From Blastococcus haudaquaticus (lineage in GTDB: Bacteria; Actinomycetota; Actinomycetes; Mycobacteriales; Geodermatophilaceae), in the NCBI RefSeq assembly GCF_900230285.1, contig NZ_OCNK01000006.1:62001-126000 (forward strand): a stretch of 64,000 bases of DNA, written 5' to 3'. Both the position numbers and the translations under genes were made by a program. Below are positions 50,526 through 57,710 of this stretch, one piece after another. Below the pieces are notes generated by a model that searched no databases, was not told where the DNA came from, and saw only the letters and a program-made list of their open reading frames with translations. Every line of letters starts with the position of its first letter. Within the stretch, counting starts at the first letter, position 1.

Positions 50526-51272
50526 ATGGACGTTCTGGTGACCGGAGGTACGGGGCGGCTCGGACAGCGGCTGGTCGGGCCGCTGCGAGAGGCCGGGCAC
50601 GGCGTGAAGCAGATGTCGCGACGGGGAACCGGCCCGGGTGGCGTCCGCGGCGACCTGTCCTCCGGCTTCGATCTGCGGGCTGCGCTGGCGGGGGCCGAGC
50701 TGGTCGTGCACGCCGCCAGCGACCCCCAGGGCGATCCGTGGCAGGTCGACGTCGCGGGCACGCGCCGCCTGGTGGAGGCGGTGGACCGGGACCGCCTGCG
50801 CCACCTCGTGTACGTCTCGATCGTCGGGGTCGACCGCATCCCGTACGGCTACTACCGCGCGAAGTTCGCCGCGGAGCAGGTGCTGCTGGCGTCCGGGCTG
50901 CCGGTCACGCTGCTGCGGGTCACCCAGTTCCACGACTTCGTCGACTTCCTGCTCGACAGCGCGCGCAAGGGACCCGTGCTCCCCGTGCCGATGGGGTGGC
51001 GGGTGCAGCCGGTCGACGTGGGGGACGTCGCGCAGCACGTCGTGGACGTCGTGGGCCGGCCGGCAACGGGTGGCGTGGTCGAGTACGGAGGCCCCGAGGA
51101 GCTCGCCGTGGCCGACCTCGCCCGCGCGTGGGCGGCGGCCCGTGCGCCGGGCGCGCACGTCGTCGCGACGCCCGTGCCCGGCAAGCTGGGGTCCGCCTTC
51201 CGCGACGGTGCGGCGGTACCCGCTGGTGGTGAGAAAGGGCGGCGGACCTACGCCGAGCACCTCCAGCACTGA
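50526..51272 (+). CDS. NAD(P)-binding atypical SDR protein
   Basis: The 248-residue protein has the Rossmann motif VLVTGGTGRLGQ (residues 4-15), VVHAASDP, and VYVSIVGVDRIPYGYYRAK with a YxxxK pair, typical of NmrA/atypical short-chain dehydrogenases. Substrate unknown. CAGACT lies 6 bp before the ATG, suggesting a leaderless transcript. Its last codons (AEHLQH) lie in the first copy of a 16-bp tandem repeat, so the C-terminus may be variable between strains. Confidence 0.85.
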   Translation: MDVLVTGGTGRLGQRLVGPLREAGHGVKQMSRRGTGPGGVRGDLSSGFDLRAALAGAELVVHAASDPQGDPWQVDVAGTRRLVEAVDRDRLRHLVYVSIVGVDRIPYGYYRAKFAAEQVLLASGLPVTLLRVTQFHDFVDFLLDSARKGPVLPVPMGWRVQPVDVGDVAQHVVDVVGRPATGGVVEYGGPEELAVADLARAWAAARAPGAHVVATPVPGKLGSAFRDGAAVPAGGEKGRRTYAEHLQH

Positions 51273-51302
51273 GCACCTCCAGCACTGAGCACCTCCAGCA
51301 CC
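51255..51302 (+). repeat. Three tandem 16-bp repeats at the end of the SDR gene
   Basis: GAGCACCTCCAGCACT is present at 51255 and 51271, and a third copy with one change (final C) at 51287. The stop codon TGA lies at the border of copies 1 and 2, so slip events would not change the protein. Contiguous, without spacers. Confidence 0.9.
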
Positions 51303-51424
51303 GGGCACCGGGACCGGGCTCCACGGGGCAGGCGGGACGGGCGCATTCCTGCCAGATGCCGTGGCACATCAGCCGGTCCGGCAGCGACGTCCGATATCCG
51401 CCGGACGGCGTCGGAACGCGCGCC

Positions 51425-51430
51425 TACTGT
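51425..51430 (+). promoter_or_regulatory. Candidate -10 element for the DMT exporter gene
   Basis: TACTGT ends 6 bp before the GTG start at 51437, the spacing of leaderless actinobacterial promoters. Confidence 0.45.
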
Positions 51431-51436
51431 CCCTCC

Positions 51437-52381
51437 GTGAGCATCCAGACCCCCGTCCTCGCCCGCCCCGGCACGTCGCCCGACGGCAGGACGATCGCCG
51501 CCGTCGTGGTGACCGTGCTCGCCTGGGCGTCGGCCTTCGTGGCCATCCGGGGGGTGGGGGAGGACCTCTCGCCGGGAGCGCTCGCACTCGGCCGGCTGCT
51601 CGTCGGCACGGCGGTCCTCGGGCTGCTCATGCTGGGCCGCGGCTGGGTGCGGCCCCAGGGTCGGGAGTGGGGCCTGCTGGCCGTCTGTGGCATCGGCTGG
51701 TTCGGCATCTACAACGTGGCGCTCAACGCCGCGGAGCAGCACCTCGACGCCGGCACCACCGCGATGCTGGTCAACATCGGCCCGATCCTGATCGCCGTCT
51801 TCGCCGGACTGCTCCTGGGGGAGGGATTCCCGCGCTGGCTCGTCGTGGGCATCACCGTGGCCTTCGCGGGCGTGATCCTCATCGGGCTGGCCACCCGCAG
51901 CGCCGACACCGACGTCGTGGGGGTGGTGCTCTGCGTCGTCGCCGCCGTCACCTATGCCGCCGGTGTGGTCGCGCAGAAGCCGCTGCTGCGCCGGCTGCCC
52001 GGCCTGCAGGTGACCTTCATGGCCTGCGCGACCGGCGCGGTGTGCTGCCTCCCGTGGGCCGGCGCCCTGGTCGACGACCTCCGTGCGGCTCCCGCCGGGT
52101 CGGTCATCGGCATGGTCTACCTGGGTGTGGTCCCCACCGCCCTGGCGTTCAGCACCTGGGCCTACGCGCTGCGACGGATGGACGCCGGACGGCTCGGCGT
52201 CACCACCTACGTCGTGCCGCCGCTGGTCATCCTGCTCGGCTGGGTGCTGCTGGACGAGGTGCCGCCGACGCTGGCGATCGTCGGCGGCGCCGTGTGTCTC
52301 GCCGGTGTCGCCCTGTCCCGTCGCCGGGGCCGGCCCAGGCCGCCGGTACCGGCCGCTCAGGAAGCCGGCGCCACGACCTGA
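51437..52381 (+). CDS. EamA-family (DMT) transporter
   Basis: The 314-residue protein has ten hydrophobic helices in two EamA halves; AWASAFVAIRGVG at the start of the first and VYLGVVPTALAFSTWAYALRRM in the second are typical. Members export amino acids, purine derivatives or drugs. GTG at 51437 chosen for the nearby TACTGT box and family length. Substrate unknown. Confidence 0.9.
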   Translation: MSIQTPVLARPGTSPDGRTIAAVVVTVLAWASAFVAIRGVGEDLSPGALALGRLLVGTAVLGLLMLGRGWVRPQGREWGLLAVCGIGWFGIYNVALNAAEQHLDAGTTAMLVNIGPILIAVFAGLLLGEGFPRWLVVGITVAFAGVILIGLATRSADTDVVGVVLCVVAAVTYAAGVVAQKPLLRRLPGLQVTFMACATGAVCCLPWAGALVDDLRAAPAGSVIGMVYLGVVPTALAFSTWAYALRRMDAGRLGVTTYVVPPLVILLGWVLLDEVPPTLAIVGGAVCLAGVALSRRRGRPRPPVPAAQEAGATT

Positions 52382-52395
52382 GCCGGGGGCAGGCG

Positions 52396-53199
52396 TCAGT
52401 CCCGGCGCCGCCCAGGGCTGGCCCAGGGGTCCTCGGTGTCCAGCTCGTCGGCGTCGTCGGCGTCGTCGGCACTATTCGCGTCCGGGGCGGTCCCGGGATC
52501 GACGCGCCGCGCCCGTGCCTCCAGGGCGGCGTCGCGCGCACGGGCCCGCTCCTCGCGCTCGGCCCGGGCACGGTCGCGCTCCTCCTGGCGTCCGACGCCG
52601 GCGGGCCCGCCCAGGCGCCACAGCGCCACCCCGGTGAGCGCGAGCCCCAGGGGCAGCGGATAGGCCGCCACTCGCTCCGTCCCACCCTCTCCGAGGTAGC
52701 CGGTCACGCCGAACACGAAGAAGGCCGTCGCCGCCGTCGCGACCAGCCCGAGCAGCGCCAGCGTCGTCCCCAGGGCCTCCGACCGGGGGCGCACGGCGTA
52801 GGCGAGGGCGATGAGTCCCAGCCCGCCGCCCACGAGGTACAGGACGGCGCCGATCGCGTGCATGGTCGAGTTGCCGTCGGTCGGGAAGACCCCGACCAGC
52901 AGGACCCCCACGCCCGCCGCCCCGAGCAGGGCAGGAGCGACCCGCCCGGCGCTGCGGAGCAGCGTGGGGCGCAGCAGGACGGCACCGGCGAGGATCAGCG
53001 CCGCCTGGACGACGAAGGACGCGTTCATCAGCTGCCGCGCCGCCGAATCCGACGCACCCAGCGCGCTGATGACGTCGTCCACCCGCGAGTAGGAACCGTC
53101 GAAGCGAACCTCCGCGACGGTCTCGACCACGAAGAACTGGAGGGTGAGCAGCCAGGCCAGCGCGCCCCAGCCGCGGCGGTTCGGGTTCACGGCGCCCAT
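52396..53199 (-). CDS. DUF998-family membrane protein
   Basis: The 267-residue protein has about seven helices; SRVDDVISALGASDSAARQLMNASFVVQAALIL and GVFPTDGNSTMHAIGA match DUF998. A charged C-terminal tail (about 205-267) contains Arg/Glu/Ala repeats and an Asp-rich run coded by a GTC/GTCGGC repeat. Function unknown. Its start overlaps the upstream gene by 13 bp. Confidence 0.8.
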   Translation of the reverse strand: MGAVNPNRRGWGALAWLLTLQFFVVETVAEVRFDGSYSRVDDVISALGASDSAARQLMNASFVVQAALILAGAVLLRPTLLRSAGRVAPALLGAAGVGVLLVGVFPTDGNSTMHAIGAVLYLVGGGLGLIALAYAVRPRSEALGTTLALLGLVATAATAFFVFGVTGYLGEGGTERVAAYPLPLGLALTGVALWRLGGPAGVGRQEERDRARAEREERARARDAALEARARRVDPGTAPDANSADDADDADELDTEDPWASPGRRRD

Positions 53200-53627
53200 C
53201 GTCCCAGGCCCGGCTGCCCGGCTCGGTCCAGCACGGCCGCGTACTCCTGCGCCGACAGCCAGGACGGATTGCTGCCGGCGGGCATCCGCAGCACCTCGGC
53301 GTCCCGCATGCGGGGGTCGGCGAGCAGCTCGACCCGCGGGACCGGGACGTCGAGCAGCGTCAGCCGGACCGGCACCACGGGGCCGTCGGCGCGTTCCTCG
53401 ACGTCACCGGCCACCTCGCCGAGCGCGTGGACGCCGGGGCGGTCGCGACCGCTCAACCAGAGCAGACAGGGCTGCCCCGGCGCCATCAGCGCCAGCCGGT
53501 AGGAGCGGCGCACGCACCGGTCCAGGTCCCGCGCCGCCGTCGCCGTCCAGCCGGGGTCGATCGCCGACGGCGGGCGGGTGGTCTTGAGCACCCAGCAGGC
53601 GACGTCGCCGGGGGACAGCCGGCGCAC
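53187..53627 (-). CDS. EVE/PUA-like domain protein, tentative
   Basis: The 146-residue protein starts VRRLSPGDVACWVLKTTRPP and contains RSYRLALMAPGQPCLLWLSGRDRPGVHALGEV, a pattern close to EVE-domain proteins that bind modified bases. I place the start at GTG 53627; an upstream in-frame region has no family sequence. It lies 23 bp after a small acidic gene and overlaps the next. Possible part of an SOS-linked group with the gene at 53941. Confidence 0.6.
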   Translation of the reverse strand: MRRLSPGDVACWVLKTTRPPSAIDPGWTATAARDLDRCVRRSYRLALMAPGQPCLLWLSGRDRPGVHALGEVAGDVEERADGPVVPVRLTLLDVPVPRVELLADPRMRDAEVLRMPAGSNPSWLSAQEYAAVLDRAGQPGLGRWAP

Positions 53628-53650
53628 GCCACCTGCCGGCGGCCGGACGT

Positions 53651-53851
53651 TCAGTCGGTCGCGGAGTGGCGCTCGGCACCGGCGGGGTCGGCGTCGTCCG
53701 AGCCGACGGCCTGGCGCTCCAACTCGGTGCGGTGCTCGAGCACCTCGTCGCCGGGGTGCGGGTCCTTCGCGTGCTGGGTGCGGTCCCGGGTCACGTTCTC
53801 CTCGGGCTGGATGACGTCGTCGAGGTTCGGGGTGTCGTGCGGGCCGGTCAT
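53651..53851 (-). CDS. Small hydrophilic protein, function unknown
   Basis: 66 residues, very polar and acidic (MTGPHDTPNLDDVIQPEENV, then HPGDEVLEHRTELERQAVGS), no membrane part. ATG at 53851 with AGGAAAGAGCG upstream. No known family; probably disordered. Confidence 0.55.
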   Translation of the reverse strand: MTGPHDTPNLDDVIQPEENVTRDRTQHAKDPHPGDEVLEHRTELERQAVGSDDADPAGAERHSATD

Positions 53852-53940
53852 CGTCGCTCTTTCCTCTGGGGTCGTCCTCAGGAGTGGTCGGTCGCGCCGG
53901 ACCCATAGCCGTCACCGGGATCGGCTAACCGCGACCCGGC

Positions 53941-54297
53941 TCACCGCGGCTCGAGGCGCGCGGCGGGCAACCACGCCTCGACCAGCGCGGGCCCGTGCGG
54001 TCCGGTGACGGTGTAGGCGACCCTGCCCTGCCAGCCGCCGCCGCGCTGCCGCCACTCCACCAGCAGACCGGGCCAGGTGCCGGGGAACTCGGGTGGATCC
54101 CGCACCCAGCAGTGCCGGCCCTCTCCGCCGTCCCCGGCGGCGGCATAGCCGGCCGTCCGGTCCTCCGTCGACAGCCGTCCCTCGGCCGGCGGGCCCTCGC
54201 GCACGGTCGGGGCGGCGTCCTCGACCCGCACCCCGGAGTTGGCCGCCCGCTCCCCGAGGGAGCGCCTGGAGCGTCCTCGGTGCATGCCGCCGGCCAT
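53941..54297 (-). CDS. Small LexA-controlled protein of unknown function
   Basis: The 118-residue protein has a basic N-terminus (MHRGRSRRSL), a Pro/Ala/Gly-rich middle and a C-terminal beta-rich part HCWVRDPPEFPGTWPGLLVEWRQR, then GWQGRVAYTV. A perfect LexA box lies 22 bp before its ATG, so it should be induced by DNA damage. Small proteins of this kind are, to my memory, found near imuA'-imuB-dnaE2 mutasome genes in actinobacteria, but those genes are not in this window. Function unknown. Confidence 0.65.
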   Translation of the reverse strand: MAGGMHRGRSRRSLGERAANSGVRVEDAAPTVREGPPAEGRLSTEDRTAGYAAAGDGGEGRHCWVRDPPEFPGTWPGLLVEWRQRGGGWQGRVAYTVTGPHGPALVEAWLPAARLEPR

Positions 54298-54318
54298 GTC
54301 CGAAGTCTCGCACGTGCA

Positions 54319-54334
54319 TCGAACAACTGTTCGA
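54319..54334. promoter_or_regulatory. LexA (SOS) box
   Basis: TCGAACAACTGTTCGA matches the actinobacterial/Gram-positive LexA consensus TCGAAC-N4-GTTCGA exactly. The palindrome extends to GCATCGAACA/TGTTCGATGC, 10 bp per arm. It sits 22 bp upstream of the minus-strand gene start at 54297 and 281 bp before the plus-strand nuclease gene. Confidence 0.85.
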
Positions 54335-54614
54335 TGCAGGGCCGGGGTCTGATGCGGCGCGTCGTGTCGACACGCGGCGGGTGTCGCGTGTGACAACCCC
54401 CACCCGATCTCGAGTGGCCCATCCGAGGGATCCGTCGTATCGCACCGGCGACCGCCCGGTGGGGTCGCAACGGTCCGACAGTCGTCGAGCACGTTCGGTG
54501 AGGAACTCGACGATTCAACTGTTTACCACCGCGAAGAAGTCGTCAGCGCGTCATCTCATGGTCACTGTGCGCTCTTACGGTCCGGCCGTCAGCTCCTCCT
54601 TCGGAAGGAACAGC
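54335..54614. other. Intergenic region upstream of the secreted nuclease gene
   Basis: 280 bp without a gene. It must contain the nuclease promoter. The nuclease ribosome binding site GGAAGGA (54603-54609) is at the end. Confidence 0.4.
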
Positions 54615-57587
54615 GTGCCCGTACAACCCGGCACCACGTCGCGCCGCCCCACCGCTCGTGCGGTCGCGCGGCGCGCCGCCCTCGGCACGGCCGCAGCATC
54701 CATCGCTGTCGTCGGTCTGCCCACCACCGCCCTGGCGGCGCCTCCCACGACCCCGTACATCTCGGAGATCCACTACGACAACGCCGGCGCCGACACCGGC
54801 GAGTTCGTCGAGGTCCACCTGCCGGCCGGCACGAGCCCGGCCGGTCTGTCGATCGTGCTCTACAACCAGAACGGCGCCGTCTACGACACCGACGCGCTGC
54901 CCGCCGTCACCGCGCCGGCCGGTGCCCCCGCGGTGGCCGTGATCGGCTACCCGACGGACGGCATCCAGAACGGCCCCACCGACGGTCTCGCGCTGGTCCG
55001 CGGCACCGAGCTGCTGGAGTTCCTCTCCTACGAAGGCACGGTCACCGCCGTGAGCGGTCCGGCCGCCGGCAGGACGAGCACCGACATCGGAGTCGCGGAG
55101 ACGACCTCCACCGAGGCCGGGCAGTCGCTGTCCCGGACGTACGACGCCACGCGCGACGCGCTGGTCTGGGCCGGTCCCGCCGCCGCCACCCGTGGGGTCG
55201 TCAACGCCGCAGGACCCGACGTGCCGGAGGAGCCGGAGGGGCCGGGCACGGCTTGCGACACCGCTGCCACTTACGAGATCGGCGCCGTGCAGGGCACCGG
55301 GAACGCCACCCCGCTCGCCGGACAGCCGGTCACCATCCGTGGCGTGGTCGTCGGTGACCTGGCCGGCTTCAACGGCTTCTACCTGCAGGATGCCGACGGT
55401 GACGGCGACGCCGCCACCTCCGACGGCATCTTCGTCTACAGCCCGACGGCGGTGGACCTCGGCGACACGGTCGTCGTCGCCGGCAACCCCGGGGAGTACG
55501 AGGGCCAGACGCAGATCGGCTCGGGCAACACCGCCGCGGTGTGCGCCGAGGGATCCGTGGCCGATCTGCCCCCCGCCGCGGACCTCGACCTGCCCGCCGA
55601 CGACGCCACGCGCGAACGGCTCGAGGGCATGCTGGTCGACCCGGTCGACGCCCTGACCGTCAGCGAGGTCTTCGACCTGACCAGCTTCGGCGAGCTGACC
55701 CTCTCGCAGGGGGGCCTCCTCGTGCAGCCGACCGAGCTGGCCCGCCCGGGCCCCGAGGCGGAGGCCGTCGCCGCGCAGAACGCCCTGCGGCGGATCGTGC
55801 TCGACGACGGCATGACCGCACGGGTCAACCCGGCGACGGCGCCGTACCTCACCACCGAGACCCCCGTCCGGGTGGGCGACGAGCTCACCCTCACCGCGCC
55901 CGTCGTGCTGGGCTACGGGTTCTCGAACTGGCGGCTCCAGCCGGCCGACGGCAGCGCCGAGGGCACCTTCACGCCGCAGAACACCCGTCCGTCGGCGCCG
56001 GACGCGGTCGGCGGGGACGTCCAGGTCGGCGCGTTTAACGTGCTGAACTACTTCCTCACCCTCACCGGGACCGACGCGCGGGGCGCGGCGAGCCCGGCCG
56101 AGTTCGAGCAGCAGGCCGCCAAGATCGTCACGGCCATCAACGCGATGGACGCCGACGTCCTGAGCCTCATGGAGATCGAGGACACCGCCTCCACCGGCTA
56201 CGGCGACGGCAGCCCCGACCAGGCCGTCGCGGACCTGGTCCGGAGGCTGAACGCCGCCGCCGGCTCGGACACGTGGGCCTTCGTCCCCTTCCCCGAGGAG
56301 CTGCTGGCCGTCGACCGCGACGTCATCCGGAACGCGATCATCTACCGGCCGGCATCCGTCACGCCGGTCGGGAACCCGGTCGGCCTGGTCGACGAGGAGA
56401 ACTTCGACAACGCCCGCGAGCCGATCGCCCAGGCCTTCCAGGCTGAGGGCGACACGTTCACCGTCATCGCCAACCACTTCAAGTCCAAGGGCAGCGGCAG
56501 CGGCGAGAACGCGGACCAGGGCGACGGCCAGGGTGCATCGAACCCCGACCGAGTCGGCCAGGCGGAAGCGCTGGCGGAGTTCGTCGAGGAACTGCGGACC
56601 AGCACCGGCGACGACGACGTGCTGGTGCTCGGTGACCTGAACGCCTACTCGGAGGAGGACCCCATCGTCGTCCTGCGCGAGGCCGGCCTGACCGACCTCG
56701 GGACGGAGTTCGACGAGGGTCGCTACAGCTACGTGTTCGACGACATGTCGGGGTCCCTGGACCACGCCATGGCCACCGCCGGCCTGACCGCCAAGGTGAC
56801 CGACGTCGCGCACTGGAACATCAACTCGGTGGAGTCGTTCGCCTACCAGTACACCGGTGCCGACCGGCTCTACGCGCCGAACCAGTACCGCTCCAGCGAC
56901 CACGACCCGATCCTCGTCGGGCTGGACCTGGAGGCCTCGGCAGAGCCCGAGCCGGAGCCGGAGGTGTCGAACCCGACGGGCGTGGCCAACGGCAACAGCT
57001 GGGTCCACCCCCAGGAGCGGGTGGCCTACATCGCCGGCTACTTCGTGAACACCGACAGCGTGCCGGTCCAGGTGCGCCTGCTCACCGACCACGGCCAGTC
57101 GGAGGCGCAGACCGTGGCTCCCGGTGCCGCGGCATACCTCACGGTGAACACGAAGCTGGCCGAGCTTCCGGCGGGCACGGCCACCCTGCGGGTCTACAAG
57201 AACGTGGGCGGGCAGGGCTACCAGTCGTTGTTCCCGGTCAGCTACCCGGGCCGCAGCGCCACCGGGACACCCCCGGCGACCGGCAACCCGACGGGCGTGG
57301 CCAACGGCAACAGCTGGCTGCACCCGCAGGAGCAGGTGGCCTACATCGCCGGCCACTTCGTGAACACCGACAGCGTGCCGGTCCAGGTGCGCCTGCTCAC
57401 CGACCACGGCCAGTCGCAGGCACAGACGGTGGCTCCCGGCGCCGCGGCGTACCTCACCGTGAGCACCCAGCGGGCAGAGCTGCCCGCCGGCACGGCGACG
57501 TTCCGGGTCTACAAGAACGTCGGCGGCAAGGGCTACCAGTCCCTGTTCCCGGTCGCCTACGCGAGCCAGGCCGCCACGGCCGACTGA
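54615..57587 (+). CDS. Secreted ExeM/NucH-type endonuclease with lamin-tail domain and two C-terminal repeats
   Basis: The 990-residue protein has a signal peptide with clustered arginines (1 to about 41, cut near ALAA/PP). A lamin-tail-like domain (about 47-165, YISEIHYDNAGADTGEFVEVHL), an OB-fold region (about 205-300) and an endonuclease/exonuclease/phosphatase domain (about 468-780, GAFNVLNYF, LMEIED, ANHFKSKG, VLGDLNAY, SSDHDPIL) follow. Two copies of a 93-residue domain (786-878 and 891-983) close the protein. It should degrade extracellular DNA. GTG start follows GGAAGGA. The gene before the 5'-nucleotidase suggests joint use of DNA as phosphate and nucleoside source. Confidence 0.88.
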   Translation: MPVQPGTTSRRPTARAVARRAALGTAAASIAVVGLPTTALAAPPTTPYISEIHYDNAGADTGEFVEVHLPAGTSPAGLSIVLYNQNGAVYDTDALPAVTAPAGAPAVAVIGYPTDGIQNGPTDGLALVRGTELLEFLSYEGTVTAVSGPAAGRTSTDIGVAETTSTEAGQSLSRTYDATRDALVWAGPAAATRGVVNAAGPDVPEEPEGPGTACDTAATYEIGAVQGTGNATPLAGQPVTIRGVVVGDLAGFNGFYLQDADGDGDAATSDGIFVYSPTAVDLGDTVVVAGNPGEYEGQTQIGSGNTAAVCAEGSVADLPPAADLDLPADDATRERLEGMLVDPVDALTVSEVFDLTSFGELTLSQGGLLVQPTELARPGPEAEAVAAQNALRRIVLDDGMTARVNPATAPYLTTETPVRVGDELTLTAPVVLGYGFSNWRLQPADGSAEGTFTPQNTRPSAPDAVGGDVQVGAFNVLNYFLTLTGTDARGAASPAEFEQQAAKIVTAINAMDADVLSLMEIEDTASTGYGDGSPDQAVADLVRRLNAAAGSDTWAFVPFPEELLAVDRDVIRNAIIYRPASVTPVGNPVGLVDEENFDNAREPIAQAFQAEGDTFTVIANHFKSKGSGSGENADQGDGQGASNPDRVGQAEALAEFVEELRTSTGDDDVLVLGDLNAYSEEDPIVVLREAGLTDLGTEFDEGRYSYVFDDMSGSLDHAMATAGLTAKVTDVAHWNINSVESFAYQYTGADRLYAPNQYRSSDHDPILVGLDLEASAEPEPEPEVSNPTGVANGNSWVHPQERVAYIAGYFVNTDSVPVQVRLLTDHGQSEAQTVAPGAAAYLTVNTKLAELPAGTATLRVYKNVGGQGYQSLFPVSYPGRSATGTPPATGNPTGVANGNSWLHPQEQVAYIAGHFVNTDSVPVQVRLLTDHGQSQAQTVAPGAAAYLTVSTQRAELPAGTATFRVYKNVGGKGYQSLFPVAYASQAATAD
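56970..57248 (+). repeat. 93-residue domain repeat, copy 1 (in nuclease)
   Basis: Starts NPTGVANGNSWVHPQERVAY and ends GGQGYQSLFPVSYP. Same length as copies 2 and 3, no gaps. 11 of 93 residues differ from copy 2 and 11 from copy 3. Glycine/asparagine start, then a beta-rich immunoglobulin-like pattern. Function unknown. Confidence 0.9.
57285..57563 (+). repeat. 93-residue domain repeat, copy 2 (nuclease C-terminus)
   Basis: Same domain, ends GYQSLFPVAYA. Follows copy 1 after a 12-residue linker rich in Thr, Pro and Gly. Confidence 0.9.
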
Positions 57588-57593
57588 TCCCGG

Positions 57594-57671
57594 CCCGGTG
57601 ACGAGCACGCGGCGTCACCGGGACCGGAGCCCGCCCCGCCGGGGCCGGATCCCGTCAGGAGATCCGGCCCC
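57594..57671 (+). terminator. Two hairpins between nuclease and nucleotidase genes
   Basis: First: perfect 10-bp stem 57594-57603 with 57613-57622. Second: perfect 11-bp stem 57641-57651 with 57661-57671. No T-run. The nucleotidase gene has its own ribosome binding site (GAGGAG) and may have its own promoter. Confidence 0.7.
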
Positions 57672-57710
57672 GGCCCCTGTCAGCACCATCCCGATCCCGA
57701 GGAGTTCTCG

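Noticed and set aside
51255-51302. CRISPR array
   Set aside because: Units are contiguous without spacers, only three copies, and no cas genes are near.
54543-57608. A 1021-codon open frame antisense to the secreted nuclease
   Set aside because: Shadow frame of a clear gene; composition is His/Arg/Val-rich, as typical of antisense translation in high-GC DNA.
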